A stretch of DNA of 64,000 nt from an uncultured Actinomycetes bacterium. Lineage in GTDB: Bacteria > Actinomycetota > Acidimicrobiia > Acidimicrobiales > RAAP-2. Position numbers and translations under genes: made by a program. Location: positions 124,001 to 188,000 of the forward strand of contig CAITNF010000001.1 in the NCBI GenBank assembly GCA_903893745.1, written 5' to 3'. Below the pieces are notes generated by a model, which did no database searches, was not told the DNA's origin, and saw nothing but the letters and a program-made list of their open reading frames with translations. Below are positions 1 to 9,426 of this stretch, piece by piece. Each line of letters opens with the position of its first letter. The first letter of the stretch is position 1.

Positions 1-424
1 TTGCGAAGCTCACCGTGGTAAAGATTCGTATTCCGTGGTCAATCGGCCGGTCGCTGCGTAACGCCCCCACCACGGCCAGTGGCACACCGATCAGCAGCGC
101 CACCAACGTGCCAAAGAGAATCAGCATCACGCTGGGCAACAGACGCTGGGAAATGAGTGAACCTATTCCCTGACTAAAGGTGAAGGACTGACCGAAGTTT
201 CCGGTCAGCAGATGGCCAAGAAATCCCAAGAACTGGTTAATGAGGGGGCGCGTCAGGCCAAGGGCCTCACTCACCTGGTGCACCTGCTGGGGCGAAGCTC
301 GTCCACCCAGCATGGTGCGAACCGGATTGCCGGGAACGAGATGAATCAACGTGAACGAGAGCAGGGCCAAACCTAGTAACTGAATCACGCTCGACCCGAC
401 TCGCCGCGCCAAGTAGTTCAGCAT
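1..424 (-). CDS. ABC transporter permease, DppB/oligopeptide type (truncated at window edge)
   Basis: Open minus-strand frame from the window edge with start ATG at 424; hydrophobic membrane protein next to a family-5 substrate-binding protein. Confidence 0.75.
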   Translation of the reverse strand, partial: MLNYLARRVGSSVIQLLGLALLSFTLIHLVPGNPVRTMLGGRASPQQVHQVSEALGLTRPLINQFLGFLGHLLTGNFGQSFTFSQGIGSLISQRLLPSVMLILFGTLVALLIGVPLAVVGALRSDRPIDHGIRIFTTVSFA

Positions 425-490
425 TTAGTTACCCTGCTCCCGTCACCACGTAGATTGCACTAGCCCCGTAAGGCGACTCGGCTGAACTCC

Positions 491-2131
491 CTACTTAGCG
501 ATCCAGGTGTACTGCAGCGAATCGGCTCCGAGTGGGTTCAGGTAGGTCCCACACACGTTGGACTTGTGCGCGTTCACGAATGGCAGGTCCAAAATGTTAA
601 TGAAGGGCGTCTGGTCAAACATTGCCTTTTGGATTTTGGGCCACTGTACGGCACGCGTTGCGTCACTCGCGGTGTGAGTAAAGGTGGTCACCATCTTCGC
701 GATTGTGGGGTTATTCCACCACGAGTAGAAGCTGTAACCCCCACCGGCGTACGTCGTCACAAAGGGCGCGTACTCGTCAGGTACCGTCACGTCACTCGTG
801 AACTCAGCGTACGGGAACGTCATGTCATACTTACCGCTGGTGTAGTCCTGCGTCTCCGTTGCCTGGTCCATGCTCTGCAACTTCACTTTGATACCCAGCG
901 CAGCCCACTCGGCCTGCAAGACGAGCACCAAGTTGGTGTAGGCCGCGTAGCCGCTCGGGTACTGCAAGGTCACCGAGAATCCCTTCGGGAACTTTGACTT
1001 TGCCATCAGCTGCTTGGCCTTAGCCAGATCAAAGTTGTAGGGCTTGATCACGCTGTTGGGTGCATCAAACCTCAGCTGGGGCAGGACGCTATTGGGATTA
1101 GTTCCCAGGCCGGCGTAGATCTGCGAATTGATGAGTGGGCGATTGATGGCGTATTCCATCGCGAGTCGAACGTTCAGGTCCTGGAAGGGCTTGCGCTGGT
1201 GGTTTAGCCACAGGCCAACCCAGTACGGAACTTTGGCGCTCTGTACTGAGATAGTGCTGTTCGCCTTCAGCGACTTAATTTGCGCGAATGGGATTCCATC
1301 GGCGATTTGTGCCTGCCCGTTTTGTAGATCAAGTAACCGCGTGTTGTCATTAGCCGCGTACAGGTAGGTCACCTTGTTCAAGTAGGGCAGACCCGACTCC
1401 CAGTAGTAAGGGTTACGAACAAAGGTTATTGACGAGCCACGGATCCAACTCGAGAGCTTGAACGGACCAGTACCAACCGGGTTGTCCCAGAACTTCTTTC
1501 CCTCTTTTTGTACCAGCGCCTTGGGCACAATGAACGCGTCAAAAATGCTCATGTTGTACAAGATCCCCGGGGTTGGCGTAGTGAGGTTCATCTGCACGGT
1601 TGATGCGTTGACTACGACCGAGTTCTTATAGCCCGACGAGAGCACTGCGGTCTCGTCCAGTTTTGGATTGGCGAAGTAATTAAGTGAGAACACTACGTCT
1701 GCCGCGGTCACTGGTTGTCCGTTAGAGAACTTGATACCCGGACGAAGGTGGAACGTGTAGCTAAGTCCGTCTTTCGATTCAGTCCAACTGCTCGCGACCG
1801 CCGGTACGACGTTCTGAGTCGCACCCTTGGGGTCGGGCATGATGAGCCCCTGGTACAAGAGCGTGTCAGCGAAGATGTCGCCGTTACCGTTCGTAGGGAA
1901 GAACGTATTGAGTGTGAGCGGACCAGTTTGGCGCGCGTACACCAACGACCCACCCTTCACGGGCGTACCCTGGCAGGCCGTTGACGTGTTCACCCCTGAT
2001 GATGAGGAAGAACTCGAACCCGCCGGTATCGAGAACAGCGAGACGGCGAGTGAACTCGCCGCAATACCGGCCACCACTTTCAGTGATCGTTGACCGATTC
2101 CTCGATGACTATTTCGTAGACGCTCGAACAT
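491..2131 (-). CDS. ABC transporter substrate-binding protein, family 5 (peptide/nickel type)
   Basis: ORF 491-2194; signal peptide, LYQGL..TFHLRPGIKFSNGQPVTAADVVFS motif; likely start ATG at 2131 after GGGGGG. Confidence 0.9.
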   Translation of the reverse strand: MFERLRNSHRGIGQRSLKVVAGIAASSLAVSLFSIPAGSSSSSSSGVNTSTACQGTPVKGGSLVYARQTGPLTLNTFFPTNGNGDIFADTLLYQGLIMPDPKGATQNVVPAVASSWTESKDGLSYTFHLRPGIKFSNGQPVTAADVVFSLNYFANPKLDETAVLSSGYKNSVVVNASTVQMNLTTPTPGILYNMSIFDAFIVPKALVQKEGKKFWDNPVGTGPFKLSSWIRGSSITFVRNPYYWESGLPYLNKVTYLYAANDNTRLLDLQNGQAQIADGIPFAQIKSLKANSTISVQSAKVPYWVGLWLNHQRKPFQDLNVRLAMEYAINRPLINSQIYAGLGTNPNSVLPQLRFDAPNSVIKPYNFDLAKAKQLMAKSKFPKGFSVTLQYPSGYAAYTNLVLVLQAEWAALGIKVKLQSMDQATETQDYTSGKYDMTFPYAEFTSDVTVPDEYAPFVTTYAGGGYSFYSWWNNPTIAKMVTTFTHTASDATRAVQWPKIQKAMFDQTPFINILDLPFVNAHKSNVCGTYLNPLGADSLQYTWIAK

Positions 2132-2284
2132 TGTTTCCCCCCCGGTTAGCCGTTCCAGAGAAGAGGCCCTTAGGCCGCCCCCCAAAAACAACATTGTTAG
2201 TTAACTTTGCTGCTCGGGCGAGCATACGTCGTCACGACCTCCAGCGCAAGCCGAGCGTCCGATTAAAAATAATGCCCGCTGACC

Positions 2285-3241
2285 TTATTTGAGGGCCAGT
2301 GCATTTGCTGGTGAACCAATGCCCCCACGAACATAAAGCGGGGCGCTTACTACTAAGAACTCGTAGTTTTGGTCTTGGGAGCAGTCCGCGGCCAGGGCCT
2401 CGAGGTCCCAGAGTTCGCCAATCGCCATGCCGAGTCGACCTATAAGAACTCGGTGCAAGAACCCGAAAGGCTTCGCCTCCTCGGACCAGTCGGGCGGCCA
2501 GACCTCAGTCGAAAAGCTGTCCGAAATAACGGCGCTGATTCCGCTATCCCAGAGATAGCGGGCCATCGCTTCGGTGTGTTCAATACCCGGAGCGTGAAGA
2601 TCACTACTTAGTGAAGTACGAACCGACTGATTTTGCTCGCGATACCAAGCGAGAAATCCCGTGCGAATAAGCATCATGCAGCCCGGACTGTACTCAACCC
2701 CCGCACGCACGCGAGCTCGCTCGAGATCATCGACGCTCAAGGCCACTGAGCCGTGCGAGGTGTCGTTGGCCCCTTCGAGCGAACGGTGCACGTCGAGCAG
2801 TACTCCACGACCGACAATGCCCCGTCGAGCCCAGTGGTCAATCGTGTTCACACCGCGCTCGAGTACATCTTGTTCCGAAGCACCGTTATAAAAGACACCG
2901 GGATTCGCCGCGATATGGGCGAGTGAGTCCCACTGACTCGCAATCTGGGGAAAGTAGTCATCGAGGACATCATCAAAATCCTCCACACCCGCCTCACCGC
3001 CGCCACGTAGCACCCGATGACGGGTACGTGCGCGCGTTTCATCGAGCGGGGGGTCAAACTCGTCAACGGCGACATTGAGAGAAAAGACTGCGCCCTTGGT
3101 CGCCAACTGGAGCGCGCCACGGACCTGGTCGGCTCCGAGCAAACTAAGCCGACCGATGACATCGTGCTCGTCGCTCAGACCCCAGGCGCTTCGTCCTCCT
3201 CCAGGTGCGGCGGGTAACTCGTCGTAGTGGGGAAACGTCAC
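2285..3241 (-). CDS. Cyclase family protein (kynurenine-formamidase-like metal-dependent hydrolase)
   Basis: Full-length ORF; cyclase-like motifs (HWARRGIVGRGVLLDV, GCMMLIRTGF, HRVLIGRLGMAIGELWDLEALA). Confidence 0.8.
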   Translation of the reverse strand: MTFPHYDELPAAPGGGRSAWGLSDEHDVIGRLSLLGADQVRGALQLATKGAVFSLNVAVDEFDPPLDETRARTRHRVLRGGGEAGVEDFDDVLDDYFPQIASQWDSLAHIAANPGVFYNGASEQDVLERGVNTIDHWARRGIVGRGVLLDVHRSLEGANDTSHGSVALSVDDLERARVRAGVEYSPGCMMLIRTGFLAWYREQNQSVRTSLSSDLHAPGIEHTEAMARYLWDSGISAVISDSFSTEVWPPDWSEEAKPFGFLHRVLIGRLGMAIGELWDLEALAADCSQDQNYEFLVVSAPLYVRGGIGSPANALALK

Positions 3242-4518
3242 GCGGAGTGAGGAGGCGCGATCCCCGCTTCGCGTAATTCCCCGAAGGCCGAGTTAGTCCC
3301 CGACAGCGCGAGAGCGAGGTCCGCTTCCGTCAGGGCCGCCGAGACAAACCAGTTATGGCGAGGGTGCAGGTAAACCCCGTGTCGCAGCGCGGCGGCGGCG
3401 AAGAGACTCCCCACGGCCCGATCATCGTCTCCTACAAAACTCAAGTACGGCATCTGCACCGGACCCGTCTGGCGAATTTCGTAACCCCACGTCTGTGCCT
3501 GGGATTCGATTCCTTCACGAAGTTTGGTTCCCATCGACACCATATTGTTCATGGCGTCGCCCCGCTCCAATACATCAAGGGTCGCCAGACTCGCGGCCAT
3601 GGCCACCGACGTGTACCAAAACGAACCCGTGGTGAAGAGCGATTGCGCGGGGACTCGAAAACGGTCATTGCCCAGCACGGCGGCCAAGGCGTAGCCGTTC
3701 GCGATGGCCTTACTCCACGCAGAAAGATCGGGCTCGACCTTGATTGACTGCCAGCTGTGTCCGAAATCAAGACGGAACCCACAGCGCACATCGTCCAATA
3801 TCAGCGCGGCCCCAGTTTCGTCACAGAGTTGTCGTAGTCCGCGTGCGAAGTCAGGGTCAACCAGTTCTTGGTCGTAGCCGGCGTCGTGGCGAAAGGGCGA
3901 GACCAGTATTGCCGCGAGGTCACCCGAAACACTCTGCGCGGCGGCCCGAACACTTTCGAGGTCGTTGTACTCGTAGCGCACGAGGTTGCTACGGTCCTCA
4001 ACGGTGGTCCCCGCCTCCACTGGCGTGCACCAAGGCGCCGCACCGTGATACGCCCCGCGAGCGACCAGAATCTTTTTCCGGCCGGTTGCCGCACGGGCAA
4101 TAGTGCAGCAGAGTGTGGTGGCGTCCGTCCCATTTTTTTCAAACATCGCCCAATCAGCGTGTGACACAATCGAAACCAAACGCTCAGCGAGTTCTACCAT
4201 CCGCTCCGACGGCCCATTGAGGCAATCACCTAGTGCGGCCTGTCGCGCGGCCGCTTCTTCAACTTCTGGGTGACGGTGACCGAGGATGACGGGACCCCAA
4301 CTATTCATCAAGTCGACGAATTCACGACCGTCAACATCAACCACGCGGGCACCTTGGCCACTCGCAAAGAACTGTGGGTAGTCCGCGGGCATCAATCGCA
4401 TGTTGAGGTGACCGTACATACCACCCGGGATTACCGCCTGCGCTCGAGCCCGCAGTGACTGATCGTGCGGCCCCGAGACCCCACCGGTCAAACTCGTCGA
4501 ATTAGTTGTACTGACCAT
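3238..4518 (-). CDS. Class-III aminotransferase (glutamate-1-semialdehyde aminomutase-like)
   Basis: VDVDGREFVDLMNSWGPVILGHRHPEV, LILDDVRCGFR, SKAIANGY motifs; 4-nt overlap with the next gene. Confidence 0.88.
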   Translation of the reverse strand: MVSTTNSTSLTGGVSGPHDQSLRARAQAVIPGGMYGHLNMRLMPADYPQFFASGQGARVVDVDGREFVDLMNSWGPVILGHRHPEVEEAAARQAALGDCLNGPSERMVELAERLVSIVSHADWAMFEKNGTDATTLCCTIARAATGRKKILVARGAYHGAAPWCTPVEAGTTVEDRSNLVRYEYNDLESVRAAAQSVSGDLAAILVSPFRHDAGYDQELVDPDFARGLRQLCDETGAALILDDVRCGFRLDFGHSWQSIKVEPDLSAWSKAIANGYALAAVLGNDRFRVPAQSLFTTGSFWYTSVAMAASLATLDVLERGDAMNNMVSMGTKLREGIESQAQTWGYEIRQTGPVQMPYLSFVGDDDRAVGSLFAAAALRHGVYLHPRHNWFVSAALTEADLALALSGTNSAFGELREAGIAPPHSA

Positions 4519-4534
4519 CGCCTTCTCCTCTAAC

Positions 4535-5536
4535 TTATTTTTCCTCGTTGTTACTCAACCGACGTGCGGCCGATTGTGCCGACTCGTCAGCCGACATCCC
4601 CGCTACTAAACCGCGAACTTGTTCAAGGTCAACAATGCCCGCGTCGGAACCGAGCCCGGTCGCGACCAGGCCACCACAGACCGTGCCGATCCATGCCGCT
4701 TCGTGGGGCGACGCTCCGACCAGCAACCCAAGAATGAAACCGGCATCAAATCCATCACCGCACCCGGTGGTATCGACCACGTTGACCTTCATCGCCGGCA
4801 CCGCCAGAACCTGGACTCCGTCATCAATAAGTGAGCCCTGCTCACCCAGCGTCACGGCGACTCCGCTCACGCCCAGGCTTCGGATTTTTGTCATGGCCAC
4901 TTCGAGGTCGCTCTCACCCGTCAAGGTTCGGAGTTGGTCATCGTTCGGCAAGAACCAATCAATTACCGCGAGCAGTGGAGCGAGACGAGCCAATTCATCG
5001 GGCCCCCCAGTGCGTAGTACATCCATAGTGATAATGGTTGATGGCCCCTTAGCGGAAGTGAGAAAGTCTGCCAACTCGCCAGGATCAAGGGCGCTGAGTG
5101 CGTCGGGGCCACCCACGTGAATAACTTTGGCTTTCGACAGAGCGGTGCCATGATCAGCGTGGAGATCACCGCGAGTGAACTCACCGCTCGCGCCCGGTGC
5201 GTGGAGCGCTGGACGTTCGCCATTTGGACGAATTGGCAAGATCGTCGCAGAAGTTCGTTGCCCAACTTTGCGTGTCAAGAGTGAGGTATCGACGCCGTGG
5301 CGCTCCAGCAGTGTCACCACCAAGTCACCGAGCACGTCGTCACCGACTGCCCCCATGTTGGTGACTGTCACACCCAACTTGGCGAGGTCGACACTCGGTC
5401 CAGCGGCCGTACCGGCAGCCGTCGCTCGAATCTCATCCAGTAGAACTGATTGTTGGCCGGGCGGAATCACCGTGACGGGGCGACCCAAGACGTCCAAAAT
5501 GTGCACACCCAGGCACACCACTGGCCCTCGCGTCAC
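4535..5536 (-). CDS. PfkB-family carbohydrate kinase
   Basis: VDTTGCGDGFDAGFILGLL ribokinase signature. Confidence 0.9.
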   Translation of the reverse strand: MTRGPVVCLGVHILDVLGRPVTVIPPGQQSVLLDEIRATAAGTAAGPSVDLAKLGVTVTNMGAVGDDVLGDLVVTLLERHGVDTSLLTRKVGQRTSATILPIRPNGERPALHAPGASGEFTRGDLHADHGTALSKAKVIHVGGPDALSALDPGELADFLTSAKGPSTIITMDVLRTGGPDELARLAPLLAVIDWFLPNDDQLRTLTGESDLEVAMTKIRSLGVSGVAVTLGEQGSLIDDGVQVLAVPAMKVNVVDTTGCGDGFDAGFILGLLVGASPHEAAWIGTVCGGLVATGLGSDAGIVDLEQVRGLVAGMSADESAQSAARRLSNNEEK

Positions 5537-6220
5537 GGCGCCGGCTCCGTATTCGCGGCTGGGCCACCGTATCGACGACGCTGCACTTCGGCGGCGACTT
5601 CGGCCATTTCCTCAATGCTCAATATCCTGGGACTGCCGTAAGTGAGAGAAAGCCGGTAAACCTGAGCGAGCCATTCGAGTAACTGAGCTCGCTCGTACGC
5701 TTGCACAATTGTTTCGCCGTACGTCACCGCCCCATGGTTTTGCAATATTGCGGCGGAGTGTTGCGCCAACACGTCAACCGCCCCTTGGGCGAGTCCATCA
5801 GAACCAAATCGGGTGTAGCCCACTACCGGTACTGGCCCACCAAGACTGTGAATGGCGTAATGAATTGAGGGCAGCACGTCGCGGCTCACTGACAGGGCAA
5901 CTACTTCTGGAGAGTGCGTGTGCACAATTGCCTTAGCACTCGTCGTACGGTAAATACCCGAATGCATTGGCCACTCCGACGAGACTTTGGCTCGTCCATC
6001 AATCTGCTCGCCCTCGAGCGTCAAGATGCAAATGTCTTCAACTTCAATTTGGGCGTACGGGATACTGCTCGGGGTGATGGCGATCAGATCACCAACTCGA
6101 ATACTTAGGTTGCCCGCCGTACCGATGGCGAGTCCCTCCGCCAACATTCTGCGCCCCACCGCAACCAACTCGTGACGTGCGTGGTCCACGGCACCCGAAG
6201 ATAAATCAGTCGTAGCCATT
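5533..6220 (-). CDS. Class II aldolase/adducin family protein
   Basis: GNLSIRVGDLIAITPSSIPYAQ; VHTHSPEVVALS metal-binding motif; likely start at MATTDLSSG (about 6220). Confidence 0.88.
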
Positions 6221-6374
6221 TCGCCCCCATACCGCCATTGGAAAACCCAATAACCCACTGGAGGCGGATGTTACACGGATGACCGAAAAAAATCAAGGGG
6301 GGCGAGATGTCCGGAGCACTGACGCAGCGCAGCGACTAAACCCGTACCAGGAGAGTGTGGGAAAGCGGGGGGTC

Positions 6375-6968
6375 GTGCCGAAGATTGTTGACTGGGATGC
6401 TCGGCGCGATGAGATTCTTGACGCCACGTGGCGCGTTATCGCTCGAGACGGTCTCGTCAACACCACCGTTCGCGCCATTGCCCGTGAAGCCGGTTGCTCC
6501 CAAGGAATTCTGTCGCACTATTTCAATGATAAGCACGACATTCTTGCCGCGGCGCTGCTCATGTCGCATCGACGCGTCCGTGAACGTACCGAAAAAAAAG
6601 TTGAAGGTCTTAAGGGAATTGCGGCGCTACGAATCGCCATGCTTGAGGCCCTCCCGCTCGACGCCGAACGTGACCTCGAAGCACGAATCGAAGTGAGTTT
6701 TTGGGGACGGATTGTCTCCGATCAAGAACTGGGTGAGCTCGGCCGCAACGAGGTCAATCAATTGTGGGCCCGACTAGGTAGCCACCTACTCGAAGCTCGC
6801 GAACTAGGTGAACTTGACGACGACCTCGATATTGAGCTCGCCACCCACGAGTTGGTGATGCTCATTGATGGTCTCAGTGTTGAACGAGTGCACGTCCCGC
6901 ACATCGCTAATCCCGAGCGCCAATTACTCCTCCTCGAACGGCTATTAGCTAGATTCACTAAATCGTAA
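6375..6968 (+). CDS. TetR-family transcriptional regulator
   Basis: ILDATWRVIARDGLVNTTVRAIAREAGCSQGILSHYFNDKHDIL helix-turn-helix; GTG start proposed at 6375 inside ORF 6279-6968. Confidence 0.88.
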   Translation: MPKIVDWDARRDEILDATWRVIARDGLVNTTVRAIAREAGCSQGILSHYFNDKHDILAAALLMSHRRVRERTEKKVEGLKGIAALRIAMLEALPLDAERDLEARIEVSFWGRIVSDQELGELGRNEVNQLWARLGSHLLEARELGELDDDLDIELATHELVMLIDGLSVERVHVPHIANPERQLLLLERLLARFTKS

Positions 6969-7023
6969 GTGGGCTCGTAAGTACTGCGCGGTGAAACCCA
7001 CCGCGCAGTCGTAACGAAAAGGT

Positions 7024-8367
7024 CTAGGCCTTGCCCCAGGGAGTATTGAGATTCGACTGGGACTCGCGCAGGGCAGTTAGTTCACCGCCCGCCGAGAAGT
7101 ACCGCTTGCCGGCAACGAGCAACTCTTCAGCGGGGAACTTCGTAATGACTTCGCAGCCCGTAGCAGTTACGACAACTTCTTCCTCGATGCGCGCCGCCGA
7201 CCAACCATCCTTCGCCGGCCAGTAGGTCTCGAGGGCGAAGACCATGCCCTCTTCGAGTACTTCGGGGTGATCGAGCGAGATCATACGGCTGAATATTGGA
7301 CGCTCCCAGATCGAGAGTCCAATCCCGTGTCCGTACTGGAGACCAAAGGCGGCCTCCTCACTCGGGAAACCGAACTCTTCGGCCTTGGGCCAAATCGACA
7401 CCACATCAGCGGTCGTCGTTCCTGGCTTGACCATCGCAATCGCGGTGTCGATCAATTCTCGACACTTCGTGTACGCGTCACGTTGGGCCACCGACGCACT
7501 GCCCACCGCAAACGTCCGGTAGTAACACGTGCGATACCCGTTAAAGCTGTGCAAGATGTCAAAGAACGCCGGATCGCCAGGACGAATGAGTCGGTCCGAG
7601 TAGACGTGGGGGTGTGGTGAGCAGCGCTCCCCCGATATGGCGTTGACGCCCTCAACGTGTTCCGAGCCCAAGTCGTAGAGGGTCTTATTAACGAGACCCA
7701 CGCACTCGTTCTCCTTTACGCCGGGGCGAAGAAATGAGTAGAGCTCTTCGTAGGCGGCGTCCACCATGGATGCCGCCTGGGTGAGCAGGCCGATTTCATC
7801 CATCGTTTTGATTCGTCGCGCTTCGAGAAAGACCTGTTGGCCGTCGACCAGCGTGATGCCCTCCTTCGCAAACGCAGCGAGAACGGGCATTTCAATGACG
7901 TCGACCCCCACCGCTTCATTTTGCAGACCGAACTGCTGGAGGACTTCTTTAATTTTGGTCGCTACCGTTCCCGCGCGGTCCGCTCCGGGTGGAATTGCTC
8001 CGCGCAACGTGGAGATACCGGCGCGCGCACCTTCGTAGGGAATTTCGGTCCCGTCCGGACCAATTTGCACTCCACTCAACCACGGGTTGTAGAGCTGGTG
8101 GTGACGAGCGGCCGAACCAAAGTCCCAAACAATGGGCTTGCCGCCTCGCGGCAACAGGGCGAATCGAATCAGCTTGTCCATGGCCCAGGTGCCAATGTGG
8201 GTACCCGTCATGTAGCGAATGTTGTGGAAGTCAAAGGTCAGCAGGGCACCCAGATCCGAGCGCTCGAGTTCGGCTTGCAGTTTGGCCAAGCGCTCCTCAC
8301 GCAAGCGTGGCATGTCAATACGGCTCTCCCAGTCAACCGAGTTCGTTCCGTTGGTATGAATTCCCAT
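7024..8367 (-). CDS. M24-family peptidase (Xaa-Pro aminopeptidase/creatinase-like)
   Basis: FDFHNIRYMTGTHIG; GHGIGLSIWERP; pita-bread fold signatures. Confidence 0.9.
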   Translation of the reverse strand: MGIHTNGTNSVDWESRIDMPRLREERLAKLQAELERSDLGALLTFDFHNIRYMTGTHIGTWAMDKLIRFALLPRGGKPIVWDFGSAARHHQLYNPWLSGVQIGPDGTEIPYEGARAGISTLRGAIPPGADRAGTVATKIKEVLQQFGLQNEAVGVDVIEMPVLAAFAKEGITLVDGQQVFLEARRIKTMDEIGLLTQAASMVDAAYEELYSFLRPGVKENECVGLVNKTLYDLGSEHVEGVNAISGERCSPHPHVYSDRLIRPGDPAFFDILHSFNGYRTCYYRTFAVGSASVAQRDAYTKCRELIDTAIAMVKPGTTTADVVSIWPKAEEFGFPSEEAAFGLQYGHGIGLSIWERPIFSRMISLDHPEVLEEGMVFALETYWPAKDGWSAARIEEEVVVTATGCEVITKFPAEELLVAGKRYFSAGGELTALRESQSNLNTPWGKA

Positions 8368-8400
8368 GATTCCTCCTGGTGGTCGGGTGAGCTGTACGAA

Positions 8401-9417
8401 CTAGCGGCGTCGCGAGCGAGCCCACGCGTCTAGACCGACCGCGATGAGCAAGATCAGTCCGAGGACAATCTGCTGATAGAGCGGGTCAACGCCGAGCAGG
8501 TTAAAGCCGTTGCCGATGAGCGCGATAAAGAGAACTCCAATGGCCGTGCGCCACACTGATCCTTCACCACCAGCGATTGACGTTCCACCGACCACAATGC
8601 CCGCCAACACCGTGAAGGCGAGGGCCGTGCCGCCACCCGAAGCCTGGGCGCTCAGCAATCGTGAGATATCGATGACCCCACCGAGCCCGGCGGCTCCACC
8701 ACTCAAGACAAAAGCAATTACTCGAATGCGGTTAACGCGAACTCCCGCGAGGCGAGCCGCCTCGGCGTTGCCACCCGAGGCCACCATGTAGCGACCAACC
8801 GTGGTGCGTGAGAGCAAGAGTCCAAGTACCACCACAAAAAGCAGCGTGACCCACACGGGACTGGGTACCGAGAGAAATGATGACGTGGCGAATTTGGCAA
8901 ATCCGCCGTCACCCGACAGAACAATGAGATTGCCCGCGGCAACCTTGAGGGCAATACCACCAATAACGAACGACATAGCCAACGTCGTAATCAGGGCGTT
9001 GATTCTGAAGACGGTAACGATGATGCCGTTGATCAAGCCCACCAGCAGCCCCACCGCGATGGAGGCTCCCATGGCGAGCAGCGCCGAGTGGTGCAGACCT
9101 ATCTCTCCCGAGACCACCGTGGCGAGTCCGTAGGTGGCCCCCACCGAAAGGTCAATACCCCCCGCGACGAGTACCAGGGTTCCCGCGGCTGCGATACAGA
9201 GGGTGGCCGCCTGCTGGTCGAGGATATTGATCAGGTTCGACGTGTGGAGAAACGGTTGACTGGCGGCCGAGAGCGTGATGAAGAGGATGATGAAGGGGAT
9301 TGCAATTCCGGCAGTGCGCCACGACCCCAGTAACCGAAGGGACCCTAGACGGAGCCCTTGGTGTCCATCTAGATCATCAACGAGTTCGTTGTTTGGGGTG
9401 GCTAGATCATTCGTCAT
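8401..9417 (-). CDS. Ribose/sugar-type ABC transporter permease (RbsC-like)
   Basis: LVLVAGGIDLSVGATYGLATV, GGTSIAGGEGSVW motifs. Confidence 0.9.
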   Translation of the reverse strand: MTNDLATPNNELVDDLDGHQGLRLGSLRLLGSWRTAGIAIPFIILFITLSAASQPFLHTSNLINILDQQAATLCIAAAGTLVLVAGGIDLSVGATYGLATVVSGEIGLHHSALLAMGASIAVGLLVGLINGIIVTVFRINALITTLAMSFVIGGIALKVAAGNLIVLSGDGGFAKFATSSFLSVPSPVWVTLLFVVVLGLLLSRTTVGRYMVASGGNAEAARLAGVRVNRIRVIAFVLSGGAAGLGGVIDISRLLSAQASGGGTALAFTVLAGIVVGGTSIAGGEGSVWRTAIGVLFIALIGNGFNLLGVDPLYQQIVLGLILLIAVGLDAWARSRRR

Positions 9418-9426
9418 CTGGTCTCC

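Noticed and set aside
566-1984. Antisense ORFs inside the family-5 SBP gene (566-997, 1128-1367, 1715-1984)
   Set aside because: No recognisable domain; frames mirror the codon bias of the real gene on the other strand. The same applies to most short ORFs in the supplied track.
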